Assembly (NCBI GenBank): GCA_018222865.1
Contig: JAAEZM010000013.1
Span: 1-64,000 of the forward strand
From: Alphaproteobacteria bacterium
Lineage (GTDB): Bacteria; Pseudomonadota; Alphaproteobacteria; Caulobacterales; Maricaulaceae
Direction of reading: 5' to 3'
DNA: 64,000 nucleotides
This document shows positions 1 to 8,626 of this stretch, one piece after another. Positions within the stretch are counted from its first letter, which is position 1. The number at the start of each line of letters is the position of its first letter. The position numbers and the translations under genes are program-made. The notes beneath the pieces were generated by a model, which searched no databases, was not told the DNA's origin, and saw nothing but the letters and a program-made list of their open reading frames with translations.

Positions 1-1269
1 CTCTGTATAGGTCCGTTCGACATCCTCGGCAGGACGCGCGTGCAAGAGGCCGAACTGACCATCGAGAATGACAGGATCGCCGCTCTCGACCTTGTCGAGT
101 GCGCCTTCCAGCCCGCCGACAAAAGGAATACCCAATGCCTTCGCCACGATCGCCGCATGGGAGGAGGCGGAGCCTTCTTCCAGCGCCACGCCGCGAAGCT
201 TCTCGCGATCAAATTCCAGTAGTTCTGCCGGGCCGATATTGCGGGCAATGATAATGGCATCATCGGGCAGACCATCATTCAGCGCACCGTCGGCTCCATC
301 CAGATGACGCAATAGCCGGTTCGCCAGATCCTCCAGATCATGCAGACGTTCACGGAAGGTCGGGTCATGAGCCTTCATCAAACGGGCGCGGTTCTCGTTA
401 CGCACACGTTCGACGGCTGCCTCTGCGGTCAGGCCCAGACGCACAGCTTCGCGCAGGCGCTCCATCCAGCCGCGATCATGCGCAAACATCCGATAGGCCT
501 GAAGCACATCCCGGGTCGGGCCGCCAAAAGGTATCCGACCCCCTTCCAGCATCTCATCGACCGAGGCACGCAGACCGTCAATCGCTGCATCGAGACGTTC
601 TTCCTCACGGCCCACATCGTCCGCGATCAGCTTGTCCGACCCGACATGCGGCTCAAACATGACAGCAACACCGCGCGCCAGCCCACCGGAGAACGCGCCG
701 CCCTGCAATCGTTCAGGCTTGGATTGGCGGACATCGAGCCCGGCCATCTCTTCCGCTTCGACAATCTCCCCGGACGCCACAATTTCTGCGAGGACCATGG
801 CGACGGTCTGGAGCGTCTCCACCTCTTCTTCGTTGATCTCGCGCTCTTGCTGGGTTTGCGCTGTCAGCACGCCGACCAGACGTCCGCCTCTCAGAATGGG
901 CACGCCCACGAAAGTATTGAAAGGCTCCTCGCCCGTTTCCGGCTTGTAGGAGAAGGACGGGTGTTCTCTGGCATTCGACGTGGTGAGCGGGCGCGCACTG
1001 ATTGCGACCAGTCCGACCAAGCCTTCGCCTGGCTGCAAGGAGACCTGGTGCACGGCTTCGGGCTTGAGGCCATGCGTCGCACATAATTCAAGAGCACTCG
1101 ACTTGCGCGCCAGATAGATCGAGCTGACATCCCACCCGGCTTCCTCCGCAATCAGATCGGTGAGATGATCCAGGCGTGCCTGTGCATTCTCCTGAACCGC
1201 CATCAGCTCGCGCAGGCGTTTGAGCAATTGGCGCGGATCGCGCCGTTCCGATGTCGTCGAATCGAGCAT
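1..1269 (-). CDS. ptsP: PtsP, phosphoenolpyruvate-protein phosphotransferase of the nitrogen PTS (3'-truncated by the window edge)
   Basis: EI-Ntr autophosphorylates from PEP and passes phosphate to NPr and then EIIA-Ntr, a regulatory cascade linked to nitrogen and potassium status. Reading the minus strand from the ATG at 1269 gives 423 uninterrupted codons to the window edge; about half the usual protein (roughly 750 residues) is visible. An N-terminal GAF-type sensor domain fills about residues 18-165. The PEP-utilising region follows, with the motif SASSHAAIVAK at about 366-376 and H371 as the expected phosphohistidine. The start lies 2 bases after the lysC stop, so the two genes are almost certainly co-transcribed. 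The barrel domain that binds PEP lies outside the window, so integrity cannot be judged. Confidence 0.9.
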   Translation of the reverse strand, partial: MLDSTTSERRDPRQLLKRLRELMAVQENAQARLDHLTDLIAEEAGWDVSSIYLARKSSALELCATHGLKPEAVHQVSLQPGEGLVGLVAISARPLTTSNAREHPSFSYKPETGEEPFNTFVGVPILRGGRLVGVLTAQTQQEREINEEEVETLQTVAMVLAEIVASGEIVEAEEMAGLDVRQSKPERLQGGAFSGGLARGVAVMFEPHVGSDKLIADDVGREEERLDAAIDGLRASVDEMLEGGRIPFGGPTRDVLQAYRMFAHDRGWMERLREAVRLGLTAEAAVERVRNENRARLMKAHDPTFRERLHDLEDLANRLLRHLDGADGALNDGLPDDAIIIARNIGPAELLEFDREKLRGVALEEGSASSHAAIVAKALGIPFVGGLEGALDKVESGDPVILDGQFGLLHARPAEDVERTYTE

Positions 1270-1271
1270 GG

Positions 1272-2489
1272 TCAGATCTGATCCAATCCGTAGGCGGCAT
1301 GCAAGGCACGGACGGCCCGCTCTACCGCATTGTTTTCGACCAGCGCAGAGATCTTGATCTCGGAGGTTGAAAGAACCTTGATCTCGATATTGCGCTCACC
1401 CAACACGCTAAAAAGCGACCGGGCGATATCCGCCCGCTGCCGCAAACCGGCCCCGACCACTGAAACCTTGGCCAAGCCGGTTTCCCACCGGATCTCAGTC
1501 TCACCCAGCGCCTCTTCGAGCCGCTCGCGCGCCGCCGCCAGATCCTTATGGGCAACGGAGAACTCCAAATTCACCACACCCGGTGTGCGGGAATGGGTCT
1601 GAACGATCATATCGACACCGATCTGGCCCTGCGCAAGCGCAGAGAAGGATTTTTGTGCGATATCGCCGCAATCATCCGTCCCCAGCAGAGCGACACGGGC
1701 CTGGTCGCGTGCATAGGCCACACCGCTGACCAGCCGCCGCTCGGCGATTCGGGGCTCGGCGACAATATCTGTCCCCTCAGCTTTACCCGGTTCAGCAAAG
1801 CTCGAGAGAACCCGCATCGGCACCTGATGTGCTTTTGCAAACTCCACTGATCGCGGCTGCAGCACTTTTGCGCCCTGTGCTGCAAGTTCGAGCATCTCAT
1901 CATGGCTGACCGCGTCCAGCCGCTGAGCCTCAGGCACCAATCTCGGATCTGTCGTGTAAACGCCATCGACATCCGTATAGATATCACACCGTGCTTTCAG
2001 CGCTGCCGCGAGGGCTGCTGCCGACAAATCCGTCCCGCCGCGACCGAGTGTCTGGATCTGCGCGTCTGTATCAATGCCCTGATATCCCGCCAGCACCGGA
2101 ATAATGCCCTGGGCCATCAGCGCCTCGAACACCTCGACATCCATGCCATCGATAGAGGCACCGCCAAATGGCCCTTTGGTGATCACCGGGGCCTGCCACC
2201 CCATAATCGACCGCGCCTCCAAACCCAGATCACGCAAGGCCAGAGCCATTAGAGCGGCTGAGACTTGTTCACCTGCGGCGAGCGCTACATCGCACTCCCG
2301 ATCGCCCAATCCCGCAGAGAACTCGCCGGCCAGACCCAATATGCGATCGGTTTCGCCCGCCATGGCCGAGACCACGACAACCGGTTGCTCACCGGCATCG
2401 CTAGCCGCTTTGATCAGGCTGGCCGAATGCCGGATACGCTCCGGCGAACCGACCGATGTGCCTCCGAATTTCGCGACAACACGCGTCAT
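1272..2489 (-). CDS. lysC: LysC, aspartate kinase
   Basis: Phosphorylates aspartate to aspartyl phosphate, the first step to lysine, diaminopimelate, threonine and methionine. The kinase signature KFGGTSV is at residues 7-13 and the C-terminal third (about 260-405) looks like the paired ACT regulatory domains, so feedback control is expected. The ATG at 2489 is chosen over an in-frame ATG at 2543: it is preceded by AGGGAAG at good spacing and places the conserved motif at the usual distance from the N-terminus. 405 residues is normal for this class. It is the upstream gene of a lysC-ptsP pair and diverges from ubiG across about 236 bases. Confidence 0.95.
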   Translation of the reverse strand: MTRVVAKFGGTSVGSPERIRHSASLIKAASDAGEQPVVVVSAMAGETDRILGLAGEFSAGLGDRECDVALAAGEQVSAALMALALRDLGLEARSIMGWQAPVITKGPFGGASIDGMDVEVFEALMAQGIIPVLAGYQGIDTDAQIQTLGRGGTDLSAAALAAALKARCDIYTDVDGVYTTDPRLVPEAQRLDAVSHDEMLELAAQGAKVLQPRSVEFAKAHQVPMRVLSSFAEPGKAEGTDIVAEPRIAERRLVSGVAYARDQARVALLGTDDCGDIAQKSFSALAQGQIGVDMIVQTHSRTPGVVNLEFSVAHKDLAAARERLEEALGETEIRWETGLAKVSVVGAGLRQRADIARSLFSVLGERNIEIKVLSTSEIKISALVENNAVERAVRALHAAYGLDQI

Positions 2490-2725
2490 ATGGCGCTTCC
2501 CTGCGTCCCCTGCCTTCATGCCCGGTGCGATCTCCTCATCCAACGCCGCTTATGGCTCTCGATAAGCGTGGAAGATGGGACCATATTAGGGCAAAGCACG
2601 GCGGACGCGTCCCAGAGCACCCCGTGCGCATTCGCCGCCTGTCCTACGCGGGCAAAACGTCATATGCAACGCTCGAACGCAATCGCGCCACAGCTCGCGC
2701 CTAAGGTGAACAACAAGGAGAAACA

Positions 2726-3484
2726 ATGTCCAGTGCCGACGCGCCGGAGACGCTGTCCCGCCCCTCCATCGACCCGGAAGAGGTCGAAAAATTCTCCCGC
2801 ATCGCTGCGGAATGGTGGGATCCGGAATCCAAGTTCAAGCCTTTGCACAAGTTCAATCCGATCCGATTGAACTTCATTCGTGACACAATCAGCGCGCATT
2901 TCGGCCGTTCGGGCGAACGCCCGCTGGAAGGCCTGCGCATGCTGGATATTGGCTGTGGCGGCGGGCTCGTTTCCGAACCCATGGCACGCCTGGGCGCCTC
3001 TATGACATCCGTTGATGCCGCAGAAGCCAATATCAAAACGGCCTCTGTTCACGCTCAGGAGGAAGGGCTGGAGATTGATTATCGCCATGGCGTCGCCGAG
3101 CAATTGCTCGAGGCAGGTGAAGAGCCCTTCGATGTCGTGCTCAATCTGGAAGTGATGGAGCATGTCGCCAACCCCCATACCTTCCTGATGGATTGTGCCC
3201 ATCTGGTGAAGCCCGGCGGCCTGATGATCTGCGCTACGATCAACCGTACGCCCAAAGCCTTTGCCCTGGCGATTGTCGGAGCGGAGTGGGTGATGGGCTG
3301 GCTGCCACGCGGCACCCACCGTTTTGGCAAGCTGGTGAAACCCGAGGAGATCCGTGCGGCGCTGGGACAGGCCGATATGGTCTGTGAGGCGCCCATTGGG
3401 GTCAGCTACAATCCGCTGAGCGACCAGTTCTCGCTCGGTTCAGACATCTCGGTAAATTATATGATGGTGGCTAAGAAGGCCTAA
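2726..3484 (+). CDS. ubiG: UbiG, bifunctional ubiquinone O-methyltransferase
   Basis: Performs both SAM-dependent O-methylations in ubiquinone synthesis. The SAM-binding motif LDIGCGGG is at residues 73-80, and the N-terminal stretch EVEKFSRIAAEWWDP (about 19-33) is typical of UbiG rather than other class I methyltransferases. The ATG is preceded by AAGGAG at ideal spacing. At 252 residues it is family length. It is divergent from lysC, and its stop codon overlaps the stop of the convergent DUF1178 gene. Confidence 0.95.
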   Translation: MSSADAPETLSRPSIDPEEVEKFSRIAAEWWDPESKFKPLHKFNPIRLNFIRDTISAHFGRSGERPLEGLRMLDIGCGGGLVSEPMARLGASMTSVDAAEANIKTASVHAQEEGLEIDYRHGVAEQLLEAGEEPFDVVLNLEVMEHVANPHTFLMDCAHLVKPGGLMICATINRTPKAFALAIVGAEWVMGWLPRGTHRFGKLVKPEEIRAALGQADMVCEAPIGVSYNPLSDQFSLGSDISVNYMMVAKKA

Positions 3485-3903
3485 TTCACCTTTTTCGGCG
3501 GGGTCGGGGCCAGCGCATCCGGCAAGGGTGCGACCGGCACGCCCTCCTCTACCAGGGCCTTGCTCTCCTCCGCCGAGGTCTCGCCATAAATCAGGCGTTC
3601 GGGCTTCTCGCCATCATGCATGGCCCGCGCCTCGCTGGCGAATTCATCGCCGACATAGTCATAATTATCGCGGATGTGCGCGCGCACTTTCGAGGCCATC
3701 TGCTTGAGCTGGTGCTCGGGTGTCGATTCCTTGCGGCGCGATGTGCGAACCGCGGGCGCCATCAGGGCCTTGCGCACCTCTATCGAGCCGCAATGCGGGC
3801 ATTCGACCAGGCCTCGGGCGACCTGTTCGTCATAAGAATCAGAATTTGAAAACCAGGCCTCGAATTCATGGTCCTGGTCGCAAACAAGCGCGTACTTGAT
3901 CAT
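3481..3903 (-). CDS. DUF1178 family zinc-ribbon-like protein
   Basis: 140-residue cytosolic protein of unknown function. The start MIKYALVCDQDHEFEAWF and the pair C35-x2-C38 (CPHC) are typical of the DUF1178 family; C8 with the later pair suggests a zinc ribbon. It is the last gene of the comF-grxC-nitrilase-DUF1178 run, starting 5 bases after the nitrilase stop. Its stop overlaps ubiG's stop. The family name is well supported; no function is known to me. Confidence 0.9.
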   Translation of the reverse strand: MIKYALVCDQDHEFEAWFSNSDSYDEQVARGLVECPHCGSIEVRKALMAPAVRTSRRKESTPEHQLKQMASKVRAHIRDNYDYVGDEFASEARAMHDGEKPERLIYGETSAEESKALVEEGVPVAPLPDALAPTPPKKVN

Positions 3904-3908
3904 ATCGA

Positions 3909-4751
3909 CTAGGTTGGCTGCGGATCTGAAAAGTCCAGGATCCGGTCATGCTCAAGCGCGGGGATACGTCGCCGCGCTTCCTCCACTTTTCGCATATCCA
4001 GCCTCGCATGCAAAATGCCGGTCTCATCATGGTCGAGCTGAGCGATGATCTCACCCCAGGGCCCCACAATCATGGAATGCCCCCAGGTCTTGCGACCATC
4101 CTCATGTTGCCCGCCCTGAGCCGGCGCGAGGACATAGCTACCCGTTTCGATCGCACGGGCGCGCAAGAGCGTCTCCCAATGCGCCCGTCCGGTCGGCCGC
4201 GTGAAGGCGGCCGGCACGGTCAAGACCTGGGCGCCCGCCTTGGCCAGGGCCCGGTAAAGATAGGCAAAGCGGATGTCATAGCAGATCGACAGGCCGAGCT
4301 TGAAACCGCCTGCTTCCGCCAGGACAAGCGCTTGACCGGCCTGGTAGTTGGCGCTCTCGCGATAGGTCTCGCCCTGCCCCAAACCCACATCAAACATGTG
4401 CGCCTTGTCATAGCGAGCCTTGATGGCGCCATCGGGGCCAAAAAGGAAAGACCGGTTGGCCGCCTTGCGCTCTGCCAGTTTGATCGCCAGCGACCCGATC
4501 AGGAGATCAATGCCAAGCTCTTCCGCCAGCGAGGCAAAAAAGCCCAGTGCCGGCTCTTTCGCTTCGGGCTTGAGGACGGCGAAGGCCTGATCCGCATCCT
4601 TTTGCACAAGATGCGTGGTCTCTGGTGTGGCGACGAGCTTCGCGCCCTCACCCGCCGCCTGGCGGATGAGGCGTTCCGCGATCACCAGATTGCGGTCAGG
4701 GTCGATTCCAGAACGCATTTGCACCAGGGCGATGTCGAGCGGGTTGGTCAT
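3909..4751 (-). CDS. Carbon-nitrogen hydrolase, Nit1/NitA type (probable deaminated-glutathione amidase)
   Basis: Nitrilase-superfamily amidase. The catalytic Glu-Lys-Cys triad is visible: E44 in TPETTHL, K116 in RYDKAHMFD and C157 in LSICYDIRF. The CYDIRF form of the cysteine motif is characteristic of the Nit1/NitA branch, which repairs deaminated glutathione made by aminotransferases; that substrate is inferred from family. The gene lies 6 bases after the glutaredoxin stop, so it sits in a glutathione-flavoured operon. 280 residues is full length. Confidence 0.88.
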   Translation of the reverse strand: MTNPLDIALVQMRSGIDPDRNLVIAERLIRQAAGEGAKLVATPETTHLVQKDADQAFAVLKPEAKEPALGFFASLAEELGIDLLIGSLAIKLAERKAANRSFLFGPDGAIKARYDKAHMFDVGLGQGETYRESANYQAGQALVLAEAGGFKLGLSICYDIRFAYLYRALAKAGAQVLTVPAAFTRPTGRAHWETLLRARAIETGSYVLAPAQGGQHEDGRKTWGHSMIVGPWGEIIAQLDHDETGILHARLDMRKVEEARRRIPALEHDRILDFSDPQPT

Positions 4752-4757
4752 GCTATT

Positions 4758-5015
4758 TTAGGCCGCGAGAAGCGGGTCGAGTTTGCCGCTGCGTTCCAGC
4801 GCCATCATCTCGTCGCAACCGCCAATATGCATGTCGCCTACGAAGATTTGCGGGAAAGTGCTGGCGCCATTGGAACGCTGAATCATTTCCTGTTTCAGAT
4901 TGCGGTCGAAACCAGCTTCGATTTCTTGGAACTCAACGCCCTTATCATTCAACAGACGGAGAGCGCGGGCGCAGTATCCGCACATGGGGCGCGTATAGAT
5001 TGTGACTTTAGCCAT
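4758..5015 (-). CDS. grxC: GrxC, glutaredoxin 3
   Basis: Small dithiol glutaredoxin (85 residues) that reduces protein and glutathione mixed disulfides. The active site is C12-G-Y-C15 rather than the commoner CPYC. The glutathione-binding pieces STFPQIFVG (about 53-61) with its cis-proline, and GGCDEM (about 66-71), are present. The start has AAAGGAG just upstream. It lies between comF (19-base gap) and the nitrilase (6-base gap) in one operon. Confidence 0.95.
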   Translation of the reverse strand: MAKVTIYTRPMCGYCARALRLLNDKGVEFQEIEAGFDRNLKQEMIQRSNGASTFPQIFVGDMHIGGCDEMMALERSGKLDPLLAA

Positions 5016-5034
5016 GAGTGACTCCTTTGAGCCC

Positions 5035-5832
5035 TTAAATAGTCACATCCACGTCGCGTACAACACGGCAAAGCGTCACAACACCCACACAGGCTGCTCC
5101 CGAATTCTTGATCATGCGGCAGCACGCGCTCACCGTCGCCCCGGTGGTGAATACATCATCGACCAGAATGACCTGGCGTCCGGCCAGGCGCTCCGGGCGC
5201 CGGACAGCGAAGGCACCGGCGATATTCCGCCTGCGCCCCTTGGTCCCGCGCCCGGCCTGGCTGGGCGTGCGGCGCTTGCGGTAAAGCGAACCGGTCTCGA
5301 CGGGACATCCCAATTCATGCCCGAGCGCCTGGGCCAAAAGGGCAGCCTGGTTATAGCGTCGCGATAAAAGTCGCATCCAGTGCAGCGGGACGGGGACAAG
5401 CACGGCATCCTCTTGCACCAGACCGTCCAGGCTGCGCAGCATCCATCGCGCGAAGACATTGAGCATGTCGCGCCGGTCGGCGTTCTTCAGGCCGAGCACC
5501 AGGGGTTTGACCGGATCATCATAGACCAGCGGCGCGCGCAACCAGTCAAAACGCGGAGGCTGGGCAATACACGATGCGCATAAAAGCCCGTCCTCGCCTG
5601 CACCCGCGGCTTCATAGGCGAAGGGCAAACCGCAGGACCGGCAACAGGGCGGCGCAATGAAATCCAGCTTGGCCCAGCCCTCGGGCGATAAATGTCCAGC
5701 CCGGTCCACCGGTACGTGTTCCAAGGGACATTCCGGCGGCCACAGCAGGCGCGCCATGAAATCGACAGCGCCATGGGCCTTTTTATCGCGCAAAGATCGC
5801 GTATATCCGGGATATGGCTGTTGATCCTTCAT
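5035..5832 (-). CDS. comF: ComF family phosphoribosyltransferase-like protein
   Basis: ComF-type protein with an N-terminal cysteine module and a C-terminal phosphoribosyltransferase fold; in naturally competent bacteria ComF takes part in DNA uptake. Seen here: LLWPPECPLEH, the paired CRSCG and CASC zinc-ribbon-like cysteines, and the PRPP-loop motif VILVDDVFTTGATV near the C-terminus. The start is uncertain. The ATG at 5832 gives the usual N-terminal length but overlaps the divergent methyltransferase by 19 bases; the ATG at 5757 avoids overlap but cuts the N-terminus close to LLWPP; a further ATG lies at 5895. It is the first gene of the run through grxC to DUF1178. Confidence 0.85.
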   Translation of the reverse strand: MKDQQPYPGYTRSLRDKKAHGAVDFMARLLWPPECPLEHVPVDRAGHLSPEGWAKLDFIAPPCCRSCGLPFAYEAAGAGEDGLLCASCIAQPPRFDWLRAPLVYDDPVKPLVLGLKNADRRDMLNVFARWMLRSLDGLVQEDAVLVPVPLHWMRLLSRRYNQAALLAQALGHELGCPVETGSLYRKRRTPSQAGRGTKGRRRNIAGAFAVRRPERLAGRQVILVDDVFTTGATVSACCRMIKNSGAACVGVVTLCRVVRDVDVTI

Positions 5833-6791
5833 CCACCCAATCGCGCCCGTCTGCTTCTCTGCCGCCCGCCGGCCTGGCAAGCGATGTGCCGCCAAAACTC
5901 TTCGACCGCGCCTTGCTGCGCCAACGCCGCAATCGCGCTGCGCGCAGTTTAACAGATTACAGCTTTATCGCGCACCGGGCTTTTGACGATATGTGCGACC
6001 GGGTGGAGAGCGTGACCCGCGATTTTGATCGCGCTGTCATCCTGGGAGGTGGCCCAGGCCTGGTCCAGCAACTGACCAAACGTCCTGTTGCCGAAAAAAT
6101 CGGCTGGTGGATGCAATCCGATATCGCCGAAAACGTCGCTGCGGATCTGGGACCGCGCGCCTGCGCGATCGATGAGGAAAACCTGCCCTTTGCGCCGGAG
6201 AGTCTCGACCTTATCCTTGCCCCTCTGGGTCTTCACTGGACCAATGACCTGCCCGGCGTCTTGTCGCAAGTCCGCCTGGCCCTGAAACCTGATGGTTTTT
6301 TTGCGGGCGCACTCCTGGGAGGACAGACCCTCACAGAACTGCGGCGATCCATCATGCAGGCTGAGAGCGAGCTGATGGGTGGGGTCAGCCCACGCGTCTC
6401 GCCATTTGCGGGCACGTTCGACATGGCCGCCTTGCTGCAGCGCGCCGGCCTGGCCATGCCGGTCAGCGATATCGACCGCATCACCGTGCGCTACGACAAT
6501 GCCTTCGCCCTAATGCGGGATCTGCGCGGCATGGGCGAGACATCAATCCTCACCGAACGTCCGCGGCAACCCGCCAGCCGTCGTTTCTTCCAGCGTGTCG
6601 CCGAGATCTATCAGCAAAACCATGCCGATGCAGACGGCCGGATCCGCGCGACCTTTGAAGTCATCCACTTCGCCGGCTGGGCGCCACATCCCGATCAGCC
6701 GCAACCCAAGCGGCCCGGCTCCGCCACGCATTCCCTGGCCAAGGCCCTGGGCGGTGAGGAAGTGTCATTGGATGAAAAGACGGGACGTTAG
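5814..6791 (+). CDS. SAM-dependent methyltransferase-fold protein resembling NDUFAF5 (complex I assembly factor)
   Basis: Class I methyltransferase fold with a loose SAM motif, AVILGGGPGLVQQ (about 74-86). Several segments recall mitochondrial NDUFAF5, which modifies an arginine in a complex I subunit: NDLPGVLSQVRLALKPDGFF, GGVSPRVSPF, RDLRGMGETS, a C-terminal GWAPHP and KRPGSATHSL. Modification of NADH dehydrogenase is therefore inferred. A GTG at 5886 (giving M-P-P-K-L-F-D-R) is a plausible shorter start that would remove the overlap with comF; the ATG at 5814 has a poor ribosome-binding site. BioC-type methyltransferases are the main alternative. Confidence 0.8.
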   Translation: MAVDPSSTQSRPSASLPPAGLASDVPPKLFDRALLRQRRNRAARSLTDYSFIAHRAFDDMCDRVESVTRDFDRAVILGGGPGLVQQLTKRPVAEKIGWWMQSDIAENVAADLGPRACAIDEENLPFAPESLDLILAPLGLHWTNDLPGVLSQVRLALKPDGFFAGALLGGQTLTELRRSIMQAESELMGGVSPRVSPFAGTFDMAALLQRAGLAMPVSDIDRITVRYDNAFALMRDLRGMGETSILTERPRQPASRRFFQRVAEIYQQNHADADGRIRATFEVIHFAGWAPHPDQPQPKRPGSATHSLAKALGGEEVSLDEKTGR

Positions 6792-6868
6792 ACGCGTGGC
6801 GGATTTTCAACGCCCCTCAGAAATCGCGTTCTCATGATGCGCATCGGGCGCAAGCCTGTAAGCGCTGA

Positions 6869-7054
6869 TTAGGACCCGTCCGCGCCGGTGGCGAATTGCA
6901 CACCGTCAAACCAGCCGAAAACATTTCCGCCAATGGCCTGCCAGGCCGCTACCGAGACGACCGAAACAAAAACGGCGATCAGGCCGTATTCAATGGCTGT
7001 TGCGCCACGCTCATCGCGCCAGAAGCGCTGCATCAGTCCGGTCGCTTTCATCAC
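6869..7054 (-). CDS. Flp family type IVb pilin
   Basis: Small (60-61 residue) prepilin of the Flp/Tad class. It has the short basic leader and the invariant GATAIEYGLIA motif (about 18-28), in which processing follows the glycine and E+5 and Y+6 are kept, and then one hydrophobic helix. GTG at 7054 and ATG at 7051 are adjacent possible starts; GGGAGG sits 6 and 9 bases ahead of them. That ribosome-binding site lies just inside the mutT stop, so translation after mutT on one transcript is likely. No tad secretion genes are in the window, so it is an orphan pilin or is served by a tad locus elsewhere. Confidence 0.85.
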   Translation of the reverse strand: MMKATGLMQRFWRDERGATAIEYGLIAVFVSVVSVAAWQAIGGNVFGWFDGVQFATGADGS

Positions 7055-7065
7055 AGGCGCCCTCC

Positions 7066-7482
7066 CTATAGGCGGTCCCTCAACTCGGCCGCCAGAGGAA
7101 GATCCGCTGCCGGCATCTGATAATCACGCAGGCGCTCTTTGCGCACCCATTTGATCTCCTGCCCCTCTACCGGTTGTGGGAAACCATCCCAGGTCCGGCA
7201 CAGGAATAAGGTCATGACGATATGAAAATCGTCATAGGGGTGAGACACGAACGCGAACGGGTGAAGGCAGGTCTTGCACGGTTCCACCATCAATTCTTCG
7301 CGCAGCTCGCGCACCACGGTCTGCTCGGGCGTTTCACCGGGCTCGATCTTGCCGCCGGGAAACTCCCATAACCCCGCCATCGGCTTACCTTCAGGCCGCT
7401 TGGCGATCAGAATGCGTTTATCCGCATCCAATAGCGCGCAGGCGGCGACATAGAGGACCGGCTTTGAGGCCTTAGAGGTCAT
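7066..7482 (-). CDS. mutT: MutT-type Nudix hydrolase (probable 8-oxo-dGTP diphosphatase)
   Basis: Hydrolyses oxidised nucleoside triphosphates to limit mutation. The Nudix box runs from G44 through about residue 66 and includes GKIEPGE and VRELREEL with all acidic metal ligands. The upstream GLWEFPGG is typical of MutT and NudG proteins. 138 residues is normal. It lies 55 bases downstream of the SurA-like gene and 11 bases ahead of the Flp pilin, all on the minus strand. I recall argJ standing near mutT in some relatives; it is absent here. Confidence 0.88.
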   Translation of the reverse strand: MTSKASKPVLYVAACALLDADKRILIAKRPEGKPMAGLWEFPGGKIEPGETPEQTVVRELREELMVEPCKTCLHPFAFVSHPYDDFHIVMTLFLCRTWDGFPQPVEGQEIKWVRKERLRDYQMPAADLPLAAELRDRL

Positions 7483-7537
7483 AGTGGACCAACTCCCTTA
7501 AAATGAGGTGGAAGAACACGGTTACGCAGGACTTAAC

Positions 7538-8458
7538 TTATTGTGGCGGAACGTCATCTTCCGGCTCGTCCGCCGCCAGCTCGGCAAGCGGCATATCGAT
7601 CAGGGTGATGCTGGCGCCGTCGCGAAGCTCTGCTACCAAGTCCACCAGGCGGTCAAACTTGTAGAATTCCTCGATCCGCGGCCGCAAGACTTCGAAGGAG
7701 GGTGGCGGCTGCCGACGCCGGTCCTCGACCTTGAGGATGTGCCAGCCAAAAGCGGTCTGAAACGGGGGCGACATCTCACCTTCTTCCAGACCAAAGGCGA
7801 TCGCGCCAAAGGGATCTGCAATGCCGGAACGGGTGAAATAGCCCAAATCACCGCCTTCAAGGCGGGTGGCCGAGTCCAGGCTGATGCGGATCGCCAAGGC
7901 CGCGAAGTCCGTACCGTCGACCAAGAGTGCCATCGCGGCATCGGCTTCTTCCTGCGTATCCACGAGGATATGGCGTGCGCGCACCTCATCGCCCAGAGCG
8001 ATCAGCTGGACCTGCTCATCATAAATCCTCCGGATTGCATCTTCAGTGGTGGCGTCAGTCAGTACTTCATCGACAAGAACATTGGACAGGATCCGCTCTT
8101 GCGCGTGCGCCATTTGCCGACGCGCTTCCTCGGACTGGTGCAGCCCTCGCGCCCTCGCTTCAATTGCCAAGAGGCGCTGGTCAATCAGCTCTTCGCGGAT
8201 ACGTTCGAAATCCGTCAATGCTATTTCGCCGGAGCTCTCCCGCTCAGACTGTTGCGCCTCGAACTCCCGCAGAATATCGGACCGGCGGATCACGCTGCCA
8301 TTAACCCGGGCAATCACCGGATCTGCCGTTTCCGGGTCAAGAACCTGCGGATCCGGGTCAACAGCTTCGAGCGTACGGCGAGGCTCGGGGCCGCATGCGA
8401 CAATTAACGTCGCCAAGAGCAGCACACCGAATGTGCGAAAAAGTGTCGCAATTATCAT
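7538..8458 (-). CDS. Peptidyl-prolyl isomerase, SurA/PrsA-like parvulin lipoprotein
   Basis: Probable envelope foldase for secreted and outer-membrane proteins. The N-terminus is a lipoprotein signal with lipobox LIVAC and C22 as the lipidated residue. A SurA-like helical chaperone region follows, then a parvulin domain (about 160-255) containing VRARHILVDTQEEAD, GGDLGYFTRSGI and FGWHILKVED. The tail is acidic and proline-containing. It is divergent from secA across 168 bases, so preprotein translocase and a periplasmic folding factor share a control region. Confidence 0.9.
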   Translation of the reverse strand: MIIATLFRTFGVLLLATLIVACGPEPRRTLEAVDPDPQVLDPETADPVIARVNGSVIRRSDILREFEAQQSERESSGEIALTDFERIREELIDQRLLAIEARARGLHQSEEARRQMAHAQERILSNVLVDEVLTDATTEDAIRRIYDEQVQLIALGDEVRARHILVDTQEEADAAMALLVDGTDFAALAIRISLDSATRLEGGDLGYFTRSGIADPFGAIAFGLEEGEMSPPFQTAFGWHILKVEDRRRQPPPSFEVLRPRIEEFYKFDRLVDLVAELRDGASITLIDMPLAELAADEPEDDVPPQ

Positions 8459-8501
8459 CGCTTAGAGCCCTTCTTGCACGCATGCCAGCCGCGCCGCTCG
8501 A

Positions 8502-8530
8502 TTGACACGTTCTGCCCCCATCCTTAAGTC
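8502..8530 (+). promoter_or_regulatory. Possible secA promoter
   Basis: TTGACA at 8502-8507 is followed after 16 bases by TTAAGT at 8524-8529. The -35 match is perfect, the -10 match weak. It is the best sigma-70-like candidate I see in the interval between the SurA-like gene and secA, but the leader to the secA ATG would be about 90 bases. Confidence 0.3.
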
Positions 8531-8626
8531 AGCTCAAGGTTTCAAAGCAATGCCAGCGTCTGTGCTATTCGTGAACGCGTGTGCGCACAGCCAGCTTGGC
8601 CCAATTGGATTTAAAAGCACAAGCTC

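Noticed and set aside
340-1086. Long plus-strand frame opposite ptsP, and a similar one at 33889-34989 opposite cobT
   Set aside because: Both mirror strong genes with recognised motifs on the other strand; their translations show no domain features.
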